From the NCBI RefSeq assembly GCF_050624435.1, contig NC_134538.1, positions 121,803,937-121,867,936 on the forward strand: DNA of 64,000 nt, written 5' to 3'. The notes beneath the pieces are model-generated. The model was not told where the DNA came from, searched no databases, and saw only the letters and a program-made list of their open reading frames with translations. How positions within the stretch are numbered: position 1 is the first letter of the stretch; each line of letters opens with the position of its first letter. This document shows, in pieces, positions 58,001-62,436 of the stretch. The translations under genes were made by a program, and so were the position numbers. This stretch comes from Tenrec ecaudatus. Lineage: Eukaryota; Chordata; Mammalia; Afrosoricida; Tenrecidae.

Positions 58001-60532
58001 AGGGAGCTGTCCTTTGTCCTTTGACCAAAGTTCTCAGTGACCTAAACGTAGACTGAGGGTGGAGATCGGCTCTCATTGTCACTCAAGACAGATCACAGTT
58101 AATCTTTAAATACAGATCAGCAACAAGACTGGAAACGTCCTGTGGAAACCAAGAACACATTTGGATCATGCAGGGCGCATAACCATTGGTAAAGGCCAGG
58201 TGACTAGACAAGAGGGCGCGGAGGTGCTTCTACGTCCAGAGAATCTCCAGAAACTTGAGAGGCTTCTCTGGACTTCATTTCCTCCCCATCGGTCAACAGT
58301 CGCCCATTAGTCCCTTACATAGAGTGTGTGATGAGTAATTGTTGAATTGGAATTTTTTAACACCTTGTGAATATACCAAGTCTAAATTTGAGGAATAACG
58401 TATGAGGTAAGATCAGGGAGGACTTGTCAAGAAACCGAAGTAAGGTTCAGTGCCTTAGGAAATTATGCTGCTGTTTGTGGGTTCATTTAACCTGTGCTAC
58501 ATTACGGTCTTACTTCTAGGGGTCTTGTGTGCATGCTACAGCCCGAAGTTTGAGCCTCGGAAGCAAATCACATACTCAGTGTTTTATTTCCATAAAGGTA
58601 CTTGCATTTATTTTTACTTCTTGCTTACTTTGACATAATCACTTTTCCAAATCGGTAGCAAGGTAAACAGATAGACTTTAAATACTTAGGACGTTGCCAT
58701 CAATTTCATCAGCCCATTCCACTATGTCCGTTGAAACAGGTAAGAACAGATGTTTTGACAGCACAAGTTTGCTAAAGAAATTCAGTAATGGTGAGCATTC
58801 AATGATACAGTATTTTAGGTACTTAAAAAATTCTGGTCTGTTTTTACTAGGCCTGTGAATGTATTTGCACAATGTATTTGCTTTTTTATTGTTGCTAATT
58901 GATACATCTCTATAGGTTTTATTCACAAAGTTACAATAGTCTCCATGAGCTCAGAATAGGTTTACTTCATTTCACACATCGGAGGCCCAGGACGTTGCTA
59001 TATTTACAGCCTTGCTGGGGAACAGGAGTAAAACACTCATTTCTTTCCTGTTCTTTCCTTGGCCACAGCCTGGCCTTTTGTCATTTCAGTCCAAATCAGT
59101 GCAAAATACTGTTTTGTTTATTTAGTTCCTTAAAACTAGTGTATGTGTGATAATGTATTACAGATGGAGCTAAAAAGCCTAAAAGATATATTTTGGTTAC
59201 TACACTTACTCCTCACTTATCAACGATCTCATTTTATCTGACATTTTGCATTTACAACATTAGTAAAAAAATCTACTCAAGTAGTTTGCATATTAATGAA
59301 GTATGTCTGGAAGGAGTGAACACTGGGGTGGGACATCAGAGAAACAATGGCTGTGATGGCCGAGCTGGCAAGGCCATGATTTTTAGTAGGCTGACATGTA
59401 TGTAATGATGAAATTCATGATGGATCTGGGCTTCAGATCAATTAATTCTGATTAGACCGCCTGATGAGAACTCGCTTTTCCAGCCCAGATATATTGAATC
59501 AAAATCTACTTTTGAATACAAATCTTTGAGAGTCACCCGCGGATCTTGTTAAATGTAGCTCCAGATGCAGAAAATTCTCAGTAAAAGATTGAACTGGAGT
59601 GAACTGGTTGGGAGCTCTGGATGTCATCTGCCAGTTACATATGATGTAGTCATCTTCTGTTTCGTGCCCATCCTCCACTTCCATATCATGACATTTTTTG
59701 TATAATGACCTGGTCTCTGGAACCTAACCATATCAATAGTGAGGAGTGGGGGTAGTTAAAAAACAATGTGCCGGCTGACACCGGAGTTTATTGTTCTACA
59801 AAGTGCCTAATATTATCTTCAGAGGTTAGAGGCCTAGATGAAAAAGTTCAAGGGCTTTCTCAATAATAGAGAAACCAAAAGTGGCTTCAATGCTACATAC
59901 ACACAGATAGTATATATCTATGGTATATGTAGGGTATCCACACACACCCTTCAATAATTTGAGGTTTTATGGAAAGTTTTCACAAATTTTTCTAATGATA
60001 AATCTAATGATTGAAACCAAGACATACACATTTTCTAATAACTGAAAAGTGGAATGTAGAGCAATACTGAATTTATTTTTTTAACTAGAAGGGGGCTTGG
60101 TGAATGACCGGGAGAAGTGTCCGAGGGTCTTAATGACAAGTGTGTGACAGCCCCGAGACCTGAGGGCTGACGAGCCAGCCGGCCCCCATCTCTTGGGTCC
60201 CTTGACATTTCTTTGGATCCAGCCTTCCCTGTACAACCCAATCTTAAGATGATAAATTTGCTCAGAGCTACGACCGCCTTGTGACCACACCGTGTTTTGG
60301 AGAGAGGTGGGGAATCTGGAAGTTCGAGGTCACTGGTACTATCAGTGTCCGCTGGGAAGTAGCAGGAATGTTATGGAGCTTTGCCTGTGGTCGAGCTGTG
60401 ACACCGTTTGTTTCTTCACGTCCTTTCCCTGGCATCCTGTGCCCTTTCCCGCAGGCTACCGCAAAACCTACACCCCTGCTCTCGGGAGCGTCGGCTCACA
60501 CGTGACGGAGGGCGTGACTTTTCTCAACCTCG
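11921..60532 (+). CDS. GSAP: GSAP (gamma-secretase activating protein), partial gene, exons 2-14
   Basis: Thirteen AG/GT-bounded exons translate in order into a protein matching the N-terminal half of human GSAP as I remember it. Clear matches include VLNVERN, YDCQTRQNE, NELQPGSKCLTLLVEIHP, KVLKAVDSYIWVQ, EDFVWAQWDM and RLYYIDLK. Coding length is 915 nt, about 305 residues; human GSAP is about 850. All exon phases join without frameshift or stop, so the gene looks intact here. Known role: the precursor is cleaved to a roughly 16-kDa C-terminal fragment reported to bind gamma-secretase and the APP C-terminal fragment and to raise amyloid-beta output; later work has debated this. That C-terminal part is not in this window, and neither are exon 1 or the promoter. 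Introns are large and repeat-filled: about 48.6 kb separates the first exon start from the last exon end. Confidence 0.95.
12700..13115 (+). mobile_element. Lineage-specific L1 3' end, sense
   Basis: Runs from ccaggaagataaaaccttta through ggatggacaacagagaagtg, tttataaattatcaagggtt and cttgatacaatggatgg to the terminal cctaataaagtgatttt(T/A)n. It lies between exons 2 and 3. Confidence 0.8.
13330..13383 (+). CDS. GSAP: GSAP coding exon 3
   Basis: The acceptor is ttctttcag and the donor is GAG/gtaaag. Eighteen full codons (DKGNTFFGVYDCQTRQNE), phase 0 on both sides. A 52-copy minisatellite begins 20 bases after the exon end. Reading through the donor would meet an in-frame TAA before the repeats, so the array cannot extend this exon by simple read-through. 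Confidence 0.94.
13403..14650 (+). repeat. 52-copy, 24-bp minisatellite in GSAP intron 3
   Basis: Exactly 1248 bp, which is 52 x 24, with no insertion or deletion in any copy. Each unit runs ccatagattactcat, then t or c, then agttact, then t or c in the next position. I see only these two variable sites. Variants occur in runs: early copies mostly cattag, middle copies mostly catcag, late copies cattag with actccc. This suggests recent expansion and local homogenisation. Two of the three + strand frames are open through the whole array because 24 is a multiple of 3 (repeat peptides IDYSLVTS and HRLLISYF). No ATG or splice context supports translation. Confidence 0.98.
14690..16065 (-). mobile_element. 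Long L1 3' region, antisense
   Basis: Begins with ataaatcattttattgagag and proceeds through the full known order of the family (ttccatgtgggctttgttgc, agccgggcaccatcagcttt, gcatcacagaatgcccgg) to about 16065. It starts just after the minisatellite. No ORF. Confidence 0.8.
14961..15004 (+). repeat. (GGGGT)n then (GT)n simple repeat, possible G-quadruplex
   Basis: Four G-blocks spaced by single T (gggtggggtggggtgggg), followed by a GT run, inside the antisense L1. The G-quadruplex is inferred from motif spacing only. Confidence 0.7.
16690..17420 (+). mobile_element. L1 3' region, sense (first of a chain of three)
   Basis: Starts ctcaagccctccctcaacac, includes tctagcagggaagcaacaaa and gcagtatagcactgatgaaa, and ends caataaaatgatttttaaaa. 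The next L1 tail begins directly in its A-rich end. Confidence 0.8.
17421..17657 (+). mobile_element. L1 3' end, sense (second of the chain)
   Basis: Starts gggagatgtcggacagtgca and ends caataaaatgatatttaaaa. A short 5'-truncated copy inserted at the A-rich tail of the previous one. Confidence 0.8.
17658..18055 (+). mobile_element. L1 3' end, sense (third of the chain)
   Basis: Starts gagataagagctcacaacac, includes gggggacaaacaatagaaac, and ends cctaataaaatgatctttta. It begins in the A-rich tail of the second copy. It is more diverged at its 3' end than its neighbours. Confidence 0.8.
18265..18970 (-). mobile_element. Mariner transposon remnant with a SPIN inside
   Basis: On the minus strand the region encodes broken mariner transposase: a KRLYNSVRRKRPDLW region, HQDNVPVHAAI carrying a catalytic-type Asp, then TPDSPDLPQRDLFLFPQ matching the SPDLxxxDFFLF box, and RFDDIEEVK. 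Two ORF pieces overlap with a frameshift between them. The SPIN at 18667-18858 separates the upstream part of the element. Terminal repeats are only approximately placed. Confidence 0.8.
18667..18858 (-). mobile_element. SPIN (hAT) non-autonomous transposon inside mariner
   Basis: 192 bp with ends cagtggttctcaacc and gttgagaactactg. Flanked by a perfect 8-bp target-site duplication, ctctagat (18659-18666 and 18859-18866), matching the NTCTAGAN preference of this hAT group. The mariner sequence resumes on the far side. Confidence 0.95.
19735..19990 (-). mobile_element. MIR SINE, antisense
   Basis: Shows the reversed MIR pattern: attttactgaagggaaggta, gtccaaggtcaacacagctg, gtggcagagtcaggatttga. 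Well preserved for an ancient SINE. Confidence 0.85.
20264..20333 (+). CDS. GSAP: GSAP coding exon 4
   Basis: The acceptor is cccttttaaacag and the donor is TTG/gtaagc. Seventy nt: 23 codons (LLYSFETNLQVVSCSVNRER...) plus one base, which with exon 5 makes GCT (Ala). It matches human GSAP around its LLYTFEKDLQV stretch. Confidence 0.94.
20436..20846. mobile_element. MARNA-like non-autonomous mariner element
   Basis: TA-flanked segment with inverted ends, aagggggtttcaaaaagttt at the left and tggaagcaccctcata at the right. The interior has no transposase. The family name is an inference from the ends. Confidence 0.45.
21084..21137 (+). CDS. GSAP: GSAP coding exon 5
   Basis: The acceptor is tgttttccactag and the donor is CAG/gtaacg. 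Phase 1 on both sides. The peptide (A)VSLVQSTEEGRRNELQP matches human GSAP almost residue for residue. Confidence 0.94.
21490..21663 (-). mobile_element. AfroSINE, antisense
   Basis: Contains ggacagagtagaactgctcc, tggctggtgggttcgaacct and ttaaccagtgagcgatcaga in the reverse order expected for a minus copy. B-box-like ggttcgaaccc is preserved. Confidence 0.88.
21780..21960 (-). mobile_element. L2 3' fragment, antisense
   Basis: ccattcataatttgacaaat attgagtgtttattgtactg gggacac pattern, the reverse of the L2 3' end. Confidence 0.55.
22200..23590. other. Unassigned intronic stretch
   Basis: No recognisable gene, RNA or repeat family. Short open frames on both strands (for example 22371-22637 minus) show no familiar motif. 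Possibly an old LTR or unique intron sequence. Confidence 0.4.
23596..23806 (+). mobile_element. AfroSINE, sense, nearly full length
   Basis: Has gatggtggcctagtggatta, ggactgctaaccacaaggct, actccagtaaacagttacac, and a ggactcagtggcagtgagtt tail. Confidence 0.88.
23823..24040 (+). mobile_element. RTE/BovB 3' end, sense
   Basis: Encodes an RTE C-terminal-like stretch, LERAIRLGHAEDLRKRRPSM then R.MDTVAATRALIC, followed by a gagtcagaactc-type 3' terminus shared with AfroSINE. 5' truncated. Confidence 0.7.
24150..24757 (-). mobile_element. Three successive antisense AfroSINE copies (two partial)
   Basis: About 24150-24330 (diverged), 24340-24538 (near full length: gacagggcagaatggcccca, tttgaactgctgaccttgtg) and 24660-24757 (3' part: agtagaattaccccataggg). 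The second and third flank a 28-bp palindrome. Confidence 0.7.
24559..24586. repeat. 28-bp perfect palindrome
   Basis: A perfect inverted repeat with no spacer, centred on gatgcatc, with arms tattatgtatgatg. It can form a cruciform or hairpin. It sits between two antisense SINEs. Confidence 0.95.
24758..25400 (-). mobile_element. Older afrotherian L1 3' region, antisense
   Basis: The order tcatttgagtgaaagcttgc, ccactcaacaattcatacac, ctggtctcagagttgtggaa and cttttaagacccagttactc resembles the L1 3' region common in elephant as I remember it. The family call is inference. Confidence 0.5.
25440..25635 (+). mobile_element. RTE/BovB 3' end, sense
   Basis: Ends in gggtcgctaggagtcagaac tgactcaatggctcttaaca gcaacta, the RTE terminus to which AfroSINE 3' ends are related. 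An AfroSINE follows directly. Confidence 0.7.
25647..25840 (+). mobile_element. AfroSINE, sense
   Basis: gagccctggtggtgtagtgg, ccaaccc/accagccactc, ggctcccgtaaagatttaca and cacaggggcagttctactcc in order. A textbook copy of the family. Confidence 0.92.
25877..26068 (+). mobile_element. SPIN (hAT) non-autonomous transposon
   Basis: 192 bp, ends cagcggttctcaacctgtgg and ggttgagaaccgctg. Flanking octamers ttctatta (25869-25876) and ctctatta (26069-26076) match at 7 of 8 positions. Confidence 0.95.
26283..26440 (-). mobile_element. AfroSINE, antisense
   Basis: cactgccatcaaatcgattc tgaccca, gggctagagtagaactgccc and tggtttgaaactgctgacct in reverse order; the 5' head of the SINE is missing. Confidence 0.85.
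26441..27740. other. Unassigned intronic stretch
   Basis: No gene or clear repeat recognised. A short AfroSINE/RTE-like terminus follows at about 27745-27800 (gagtcagaacccacttgacg). Confidence 0.4.
27905..28540 (-). mobile_element. Lineage-specific L1 3' end, antisense
   Basis: aaaatcattttttggggctc, aatttataaattaatg, gtagatccctgtgatcggtt and gttgtcaacagatggtcaat in the family's order. Confidence 0.8.
28998..29168 (+). mobile_element. AfroSINE, sense, diverged
   Basis: Has ggagctctggggcttgcagt, gggggtaaccaaatgattgg, ccttccgtaaagatccgcct and a gagccaccgcgggcttgaca terminus. The CpGs are largely intact. Confidence 0.7.
29262..29908 (-). pseudogene. RPS8: RPS8 processed pseudogene
   Basis: The minus strand carries an intronless, frameshifted copy of the 40S ribosomal protein S8 reading frame. 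From right to left: GISQENWHK (human GISRDNWHK), GGKRKASQKQQESELRLPA, SSNELPAKTLAKNSI, then in another frame EGAQLTPE, and near 29320-29350 a SGKIQA end like RKIKARKGK. The start ATG region has lost one base, so the first Met is out of frame. Several further frameshifts rule out function. A T-rich tract near 29256-29267 may be the relic poly(A). It is antisense within GSAP intron 5. Confidence 0.88.
29970..30095 (+). mobile_element. AfroSINE, sense, partial
   Basis: ggcccgggcgcagtggttac, gctaaccgcgagaagccagc and gtgcctgtaaagatttaagt. It ends before the usual 3' half. Confidence 0.7.
30140..31385. other. Unassigned repeat-poor intronic stretch with minus-strand open frame
   Basis: Few recognisable repeats and more CpG than the surroundings. 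A 115-codon minus frame (30873-31220) contains KSKCKLGKSLSRHHGRR and GPKRVCHVWKSITLKTEATS. I do not recognise it. It has no neighbours or splice context that prove a gene; it may be a decayed processed pseudogene. Confidence 0.35.
31386..31474 (+). CDS. GSAP: GSAP coding exon 6
   Basis: The acceptor is ttttcttttgtag and the donor is CAG/gtaagc. Starts in phase 1 and ends on a full codon. It encodes GSKCLTLLVEIHPINNVKV then LKAVDSYIWVQ, one of the most conserved GSAP stretches. It follows a 10.2-kb intron, one of the two longest in the window. Confidence 0.95.
31475..34165. other. Unassigned intron 6 sequence
   Basis: No repeat or gene recognised apart from an (AT)n run at about 32426-32454. 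The part at 31800-32200 is C-rich with open frames on both strands but no familiar motif. Confidence 0.4.
32426..32454. repeat. (AT)n microsatellite
   Basis: About 13 uninterrupted AT dinucleotides with acat flanks. Confidence 0.95.
34166..34365 (+). mobile_element. AfroSINE, sense
   Basis: gtgtggtggtaatgcattgg, agtcaacagttcaacaccac, gctcagtaaagaattacagt, and a tcgactgatggcggg-gtttttgtttg tail. It lies 200 bp upstream of exon 7. Confidence 0.85.
34569..34638 (+). CDS. GSAP: GSAP coding exon 7
   Basis: The acceptor is tgtttttacag and the donor is AAAT/gtaagt. It encodes FLYPCIDSHTLSEHRLLLIS then EEK, plus one base that joins exon 8 to give Tyr. Human reads FLYPHIESHPLPENHLLLISEEK as I remember it. 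Confidence 0.94.
35700..36330 (-). mobile_element. Retroviral-type LTR, family C copy 1, antisense
   Basis: On the minus strand the segment ctctaataaaccccttta carries a polyadenylation signal (35892-35897). U5-like sequence lies to the left and a C/T-rich U3 to the right. It resembles 51545-52150 and 63430-64000. ERV class not determined. Confidence 0.55.
36583..36760 (-). mobile_element. AfroSINE, antisense
   Basis: ctcattgctctcaaattgat, cctataggatagggcagaac tgcccca and gtggttttgaactgcttacc in reverse SINE order. Confidence 0.88.
37110..37159 (+). CDS. GSAP: GSAP coding exon 8
   Basis: The acceptor is tgtttttatttttaag and the donor is GTG/gtaagg. Fifty nt, completing Tyr from exon 7 and ending on a full codon: (Y)IEQFHIQVIQEDGNKV. 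It is among the shortest exons here and is in phase with both neighbours. Confidence 0.93.
37455..37650 (-). mobile_element. Old AfroSINE-like copy, antisense
   Basis: aggtgccatcaagctgatgg, gacagaacagaaatgcc and ccagggatcctt at the far end keep the family's order but are strongly diverged. Confidence 0.5.
38231..38680 (-). mobile_element. ERV-L (MLT2-like) LTR, antisense, partial
   Basis: Starts tgtgttagtctgagtggact agagaaacaaa like the copy at 7767, then gcccgtatgtctgataccaa and ctcagcactggcaggggtct. The U3 end is missing or diverged. Confidence 0.65.
38690..39260 (-). mobile_element. Ancient L1 3' fragment, antisense, interrupted
   Basis: tagattgttggggtgatagg, gtggctggccaaatatttaa, tgagcttgaacatctgttcc and tattggctatttcaatttgc follow the old L1 3' region in reverse. 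The MITE (38846-38944) and a short sense L1 tail (about 38960-39050, ending caataaaatatctgt) interrupt it. Confidence 0.6.
38846..38944. mobile_element. Short palindromic MITE, 'ctcgagtataagcc' family, copy 2
   Basis: About 99 bp starting tactgtatatac and ending with the inverse, actcgagtatatacagta. It carries the same core as copy 1 (ggtgcctnggctnatattcggg on this strand). It sits inside an older antisense L1 fragment. Confidence 0.75.
40148..40501 (+). mobile_element. SPIN (hAT) transposon carrying a retro-insertion
   Basis: Ends cagcggttctcaacctgtga and ggttgagaaccactg. Perfect 8-bp target-site duplication aactagag at 40140-40147 and 40502-40509. It is 354 bp instead of the usual 192 because of an insertion at 40271-40420. 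Confidence 0.95.
40271..40420 (+). pseudogene. Short poly(A) retro-insertion of unknown source inside SPIN
   Basis: 150 bp flanked by aattttatg at 40262-40270 and 40421-40429, ending in an A-rich tail (aaaaaaaaagaaag). These are marks of L1-driven retroposition. The + frame reads ATELLGNATEMAGNPKGCAI then PW..., with only a faint resemblance to histone H2A (ELAGNA...HLQL). I do not assign a parent gene. Confidence 0.7.
41741..41819. repeat. (CT)n / (ATCTCT)n microsatellite
   Basis: A long CT run that turns into an atctct hexamer repeat, inside the antisense L1-type insertion. Confidence 0.95.
42190..42325 (+). mobile_element. MIR-like SINE, sense
   Basis: gggccttagttttctcatct ataaagtaaagggcttga matches the MIR core and downstream segment. 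Confidence 0.65.
42430..42950. other. Unassigned stretch
   Basis: A 118-codon minus frame (42432-42788) and other short frames are open but show no motif I know. No repeat family recognised. Confidence 0.35.
43013..43053. repeat. (GT)n microsatellite 150 bp upstream of GSAP exon 9
   Basis: Uninterrupted GT run followed by degenerate gggtgtgtgt units. Confidence 0.97.
43203..43307 (+). CDS. GSAP: GSAP coding exon 9
   Basis: The acceptor is ttttgtctctttag and the donor is AAG/gtaaca. Thirty-five full codons, with GHLPRDRVAEDFVWAQWDM followed by RLYYIDLK. Highly conserved against human GSAP. Confidence 0.95.
43552..43611 (+). CDS. GSAP: GSAP coding exon 10
   Basis: The acceptor is ggttctcttttag and the donor is ATG/gtaagt. 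Twenty full codons, KSRSILKCIQFSVPENFTLM. Its first half is identical to human as remembered and its second half is divergent. The intron before it is only 244 nt. Confidence 0.93.
44220..44405 (+). mobile_element. AfroSINE, sense
   Basis: ggctgctaactagtcagcag ttcaaaacc, tgcccataaatcgttacagc and gaaacccgcaggggcagttt; the tail region is duplicated (gatgtcaacgagt twice). Confidence 0.85.
44600..44925 (-). mobile_element. ERV-L (MLT2-like) LTR fragment, antisense
   Basis: Shares acacatgcaatgatgcaaaa tgcagga, caggccagtgg and the gtggatccagtggc segment with the LTR at 38231. It ends 45 bp before GSAP exon 11. Confidence 0.65.
44970..45013 (+). CDS. GSAP: GSAP coding exon 11
   Basis: The acceptor is ggatttttgacag and the donor is GAA/gtaagt. 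Fourteen codons plus two bases: FEAPLDISLNDSGL then AA, which with the first base of exon 12 makes Lys. At 44 nt it is the shortest exon in the window. Confidence 0.93.
45902..45987 (+). CDS. GSAP: GSAP coding exon 12
   Basis: The acceptor is tttttgtgttcctag and the donor is ACAG/gtagaa. It gives (K)LVNFGYDYLQDQEKLSTH then ATLCVFTSKT plus one base. It is the last exon before a 12.5-kb intron. Confidence 0.93.
46165..46262 (-). mobile_element. L1 3' tail fragment, antisense
   Basis: ataaatttgtggggggctct taccgctcc and catcaattgtgtatcaagta are the reverse of the L1 family's last 100 bp. Confidence 0.65.
46770..46930 (-). mobile_element. L2 3' fragment, antisense
   Basis: aaacatttattgagcatctg ctgtatgctaagtgttaggg is the common reversed L2 3' end. 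Confidence 0.6.
47550..49570 (-). mobile_element. Older L1 3' region, antisense, split by an LTR
   Basis: The left part (47550-47756) has actgggagctctttcagagg and ggaaccctta; the right part (48412-49570) has gtggagttatacagtcataa, atagccaggcaccatcagct, gaatctctggacaatagtct and ggggagtcctccagtctcaa. The order fits one element split by the LTR at 47757-48411. Confidence 0.7.
47757..48411 (+). mobile_element. Solo LTR, ERV-L (MLT2-like), sense
   Basis: Starts tgtgataggtttattgtgcc aacctgg and ends ggttttgtttctctagagaa gcctaacaca, as MLT2 LTRs do. About 655 bp, inserted in an older L1. It is the only LTR in sense orientation relative to GSAP. Confidence 0.75.
50135..50310 (-). mobile_element. AfroSINE nested in RTE, antisense
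   Basis: tctgggtttccgagactgta, gctggtggtttcaaactgcc and acgacaccaccagggctcct. RTE sequence lies on both sides. Confidence 0.88.
51545..52150 (-). mobile_element. Retroviral-type LTR, family C copy 2, antisense
   Basis: Similar to 35700-36330 across ctctcagacagtgctcggga, gggagttcattggggagttc and ccgtgtcatacttgctgagc. The polyadenylation hexamer is degraded here. It interrupts the RTE at 49577-52320. Confidence 0.55.
52360..53810 (-). mobile_element. RTE/BovB LINE, antisense, with L1 inside
   Basis: Begins with the RTE 3' terminus ggtgccatcgaggccattca gacccatagcgaccgtatg, then the C-terminal coding region on minus (IGALDLECWFKILKIPWSAR, as in BovB). After an L1 insertion (52705-53266) it continues with the RT region (ccataatttgttatgatcca cacagtcaaat). 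Truncated at the right. Confidence 0.85.
52705..53266 (-). mobile_element. L1 3' end inserted in RTE, antisense
   Basis: 12-bp target-site duplication tgacatctttgc at 52693-52704 and 53267-53278. The element starts with a T-rich tail and tttttattggggctcataca, then runs in the family's order to ttgttgctacactgaaccc. Confidence 0.92.
53815..54035 (-). mobile_element. L1 3' end, antisense
   Basis: aataatcttagtgggggctc, ctacatcaattgtatcaagc and ccctgataaattataaatta. It abuts the truncated RTE end. Confidence 0.75.
54040..54780. other. Unassigned intronic stretch
   Basis: No gene or clear repeat; some L1-like AT-rich segments near 54040-54300. Confidence 0.4.
54788..55170 (+). mobile_element. AfroSINE split by a SPIN, sense
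   Basis: The left half (54788-54894) has gagccctcgtggtacagtga and gctctgtgggagaaagacaa. The right half (55085-55170) has accctcagaaattcataggg and tgagttggaattgacttgat. The SPIN at 54895-55084 lies between. Confidence 0.85.
54895..55084 (+). mobile_element. SPIN (hAT) transposon nested in AfroSINE
   Basis: 190 bp with ends cagcggttctaaacctgtgg and ggttgagaacccctg. Flanking octamers ccacagag and ccatcaag agree at only 5 of 8 positions, so the duplication is decayed or the site was altered. Confidence 0.92.
55597..55855 (+). mobile_element. MER5A-like hAT fragment with an L1 tail inside
   Basis: gtggttcttaacctgggctg cactttagcatcac and gggttgagcctgggtttttg taattccag follow MER5A. An 83-bp L1 tail (55642-55724) with a 7-bp duplication ttgtggt (55635-55641, 55725-55731) interrupts it. 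Confidence 0.75.
55860..56415. other. Unassigned intronic stretch
   Basis: No gene, RNA or repeat recognised. Confidence 0.4.
56416..56493. mobile_element. Short mariner MITE (MADE-like palindrome)
   Basis: About 78 bp: tgaggggacttcataaaatt catgga at the left and the complementary tcatgaacttttagaagccc cctt at the right, after a TA. A mariner-derived palindromic element; the exact family is inferred. Confidence 0.75.
56790..57127 (+). mobile_element. L1 3' end, sense, with 15-bp target-site duplication
   Basis: Perfect duplication gaaaagcagtccaag at 56775-56789 and 57128-57142. The body runs cgggagggtggaaggagagt, gggatggacaacagaaaagt to cctaataaagtgacttaaaa. An intact duplication suggests a fairly young insertion. 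Confidence 0.95.
57143..58519. other. Intron 12 end, mostly unassigned
   Basis: AT-rich to about 57600, then moderately GC-rich. A short AfroSINE/RTE-like end (ctcattgccatcgagccact) near 57710. Otherwise nothing recognised before exon 13. Confidence 0.4.
58520..58597 (+). CDS. GSAP: GSAP coding exon 13
   Basis: The acceptor is gtcttacttctag and the donor is AAAG/gtactt. The peptide (G)VLCACYSPKFEPRKQITYS then VFYFHK matches human CYSPK...QITYSVFYIHK. Phase 1 on both sides. Confidence 0.92.
58598..60454. other. Intron 13, mostly unassigned
   Basis: No gene recognised. A short MER5-like piece may lie at 59525-59600 (gatcttgttaaatgtagctc). Confidence 0.4.
60455..60532 (+). CDS. GSAP: GSAP coding exon 14 (last exon in window)
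   Basis: The acceptor is gccctttcccgcag and the donor is CTCG/gtaggt. It gives (G)YRKTYTPALGSVGSHVTEG then VTFLNL plus one base. It matches human ...NVGSHMTKGITFLNL. The next exon should begin with the rest of an Asp/Gly codon and YYVAVYLPGH-like residues. I did not find it before 64000, so it lies beyond the window. Confidence 0.92.
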
Positions 60533-60794
60533 GTAGGTGACCCAGAGCCCCTCCTCGGACTGTGAGGCCTTGATGCTAATCGGGACCCTTTCTGAGGCTC
60601 CGTGGGAGGTGGGCCCTCACCTTTTCTTGAGGGGTCCAGTGGCGAACCCAAGGAGCTTAGAGACACCAAAGGATGTCATGGCGTATGACACTTCCGGTGG
60701 CCCGCTTTCTCGTGTTGTGGCTTGACTCGCTCCTCTCGCCCCCATCGAGCCAGTGCTGCCTCAGAGCCCCCCCCCCCACCAGTCCCCCCATCCC

Positions 60795-60930
60795 CCGTAG
60801 GTTTCCGAAAGGTAACTGTTTACCGGAGTAGACAGCCAGTTTTTCTCCTGCGGATCTGCTGGTGGTTTTGAACTGCCAACAGTGAGGCTCCCAGTCCAAC
60901 GTGTAACCAGCTACACCGCCAGGCTCCTGT
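60795..60930 (-). mobile_element. AfroSINE, antisense, partial
   Basis: gtaggtttccgaaaggtaac, ctgctggtggttttgaactg cc and tacaccgccaggctcctgta. The 3' half of the SINE is missing. Confidence 0.82.
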
Positions 60931-61589
60931 ATGTTTTGGGTTGGTTTGTTGTTTTTGTAGTCCTAAAAAGCTATGTGAGTGTAAAAATGAGGACAATGAT
61001 AAGATGTTCGGTAACAGTGTGTGAGAAGTACTAACACCATGTCCCTTGATTCTAGAGAAGACAGGGGCCTTAGGGAAATTATCTATTCCTTCTTAATTGT
61101 TAACTGCTTCCAAATCTCACAAACGATAAATGGATCGAGTTGAGGGAGAGGCTTTTTGTGGAATAATTATAGGAACGGGAACCTGAGAATACCAAGGGAG
61201 TCTGCAGAGAAGAAAACAGAGCTGAGATAGGTTCTACCTTCCAACTGGAAGTCTCTTTTCCACGTTGATTGTGTATGGGAGACAGGAGCAATTTGTACTA
61301 AATCAGCGAGAGGCTGAGGAGAAGCAACTGGGCCAGAAAGGATTTGGCGTGTGACTAAGTCACCCAACGAGTCCTTGGTCCATGTGCAATGGGACACCAT
61401 CGCTCAAGAAGGGAAGCTTCAGTTTGAGAGCACAGGGTTCTTGGACAGCTTCCTCCATCCTGGTTCTTAGCCCGGATAACACGCACGACAAAGGTTTCAG
61501 AAGGAACAATAGCCTCGATTTGCACCGGGCAACATGAGAACCAAATGATAGGAAAGTCTATAGAAAGATTTTTATTTTCAATGATATTG

Positions 61590-61785
61590 TTGATCAGGGT
61601 GCAGTGGCTGAAAGCTAAGCTGCTCACGGAAAGGCCCGTGCTTTGAAGCTGCCAGGGGCTCTGCCACAGCACTGGATGGCCGTCTACTTCCGTCAAGACA
61701 AGAGCCTAGGAACCCCATGGGGCGGTTCAGTCCTCGGGGGCTGCTGTGAGCTGGAAGTAACTCCACGGTGATGAATAGGTGGATG
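61590..61785 (+). mobile_element. AfroSINE-like copy, sense, diverged
   Basis: gggtgcagtggctgaaagct, ctctgccacagcactggatg, ccccatggggcggttcagtc and tgctgtgagctggaagtaac keep the family's order. Confidence 0.6.
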
Positions 61786-62039
61786 GATGGGGTTAGATAT
61801 TTTATATTAAGTGGGCCAGTCTGTGGCAAAATTTAACCTGATCTCTGAACCTGTGGGGATTTGCCGTAGAGAGGCCTGGTTCCATGGCTTCCTGAGATGA
61901 GAGAGAGAGAGAGAAATTTAAGGCTTCTTGACTCTTATCAGCAATGCTATGTTAGCTTTCCATCACAAAGCTGATATGGGAAGATTTCCATTAAAAAAAA
62001 CCCAGCATTTTATGAGGGCAAAGTTATCCTTCCTTTTTT

Positions 62040-62430
62040 AATTAACATTTTATTAGGGACTCATACAACTCTTATCACAATCCATACATGTACATATATC
62101 AATTGTATAAAGCACATCTGTACCTTCTTTGCCTTAATCATTTTCAAAGCATTTGCTCTCCGCTTAAGCCCTTTGCATCAAGTACTCTTTTTTCCCCTCC
62201 CTCCCCGCTCCCCCTCCCTCATGAGCCCTTGATAATTTATAAGTTATTATTTTGTCACTATCTTGCCCTATCTGGCGTCTCCCTTCACCCCCTTTTCTGT
62301 TGTCCATCCCCCAGGGAGGAGGTCACATGTAGATCCTTGTAATCGGTTTCCCCTTTCCAACCCATTCACCCTCTACCTTCCCAGTATTGCCCCTCACACC
62401 CCTGGTCCTGAAGGTATCATCTACCCTGGA
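62040..62430 (-). mobile_element. L1 3' end, antisense
   Basis: aacattttattagggactca tacaactc, ccttgataatttataagtta and agatccttgtaatcggtttc. Confidence 0.8.
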
Positions 62431-62436
62431 TTCCCA

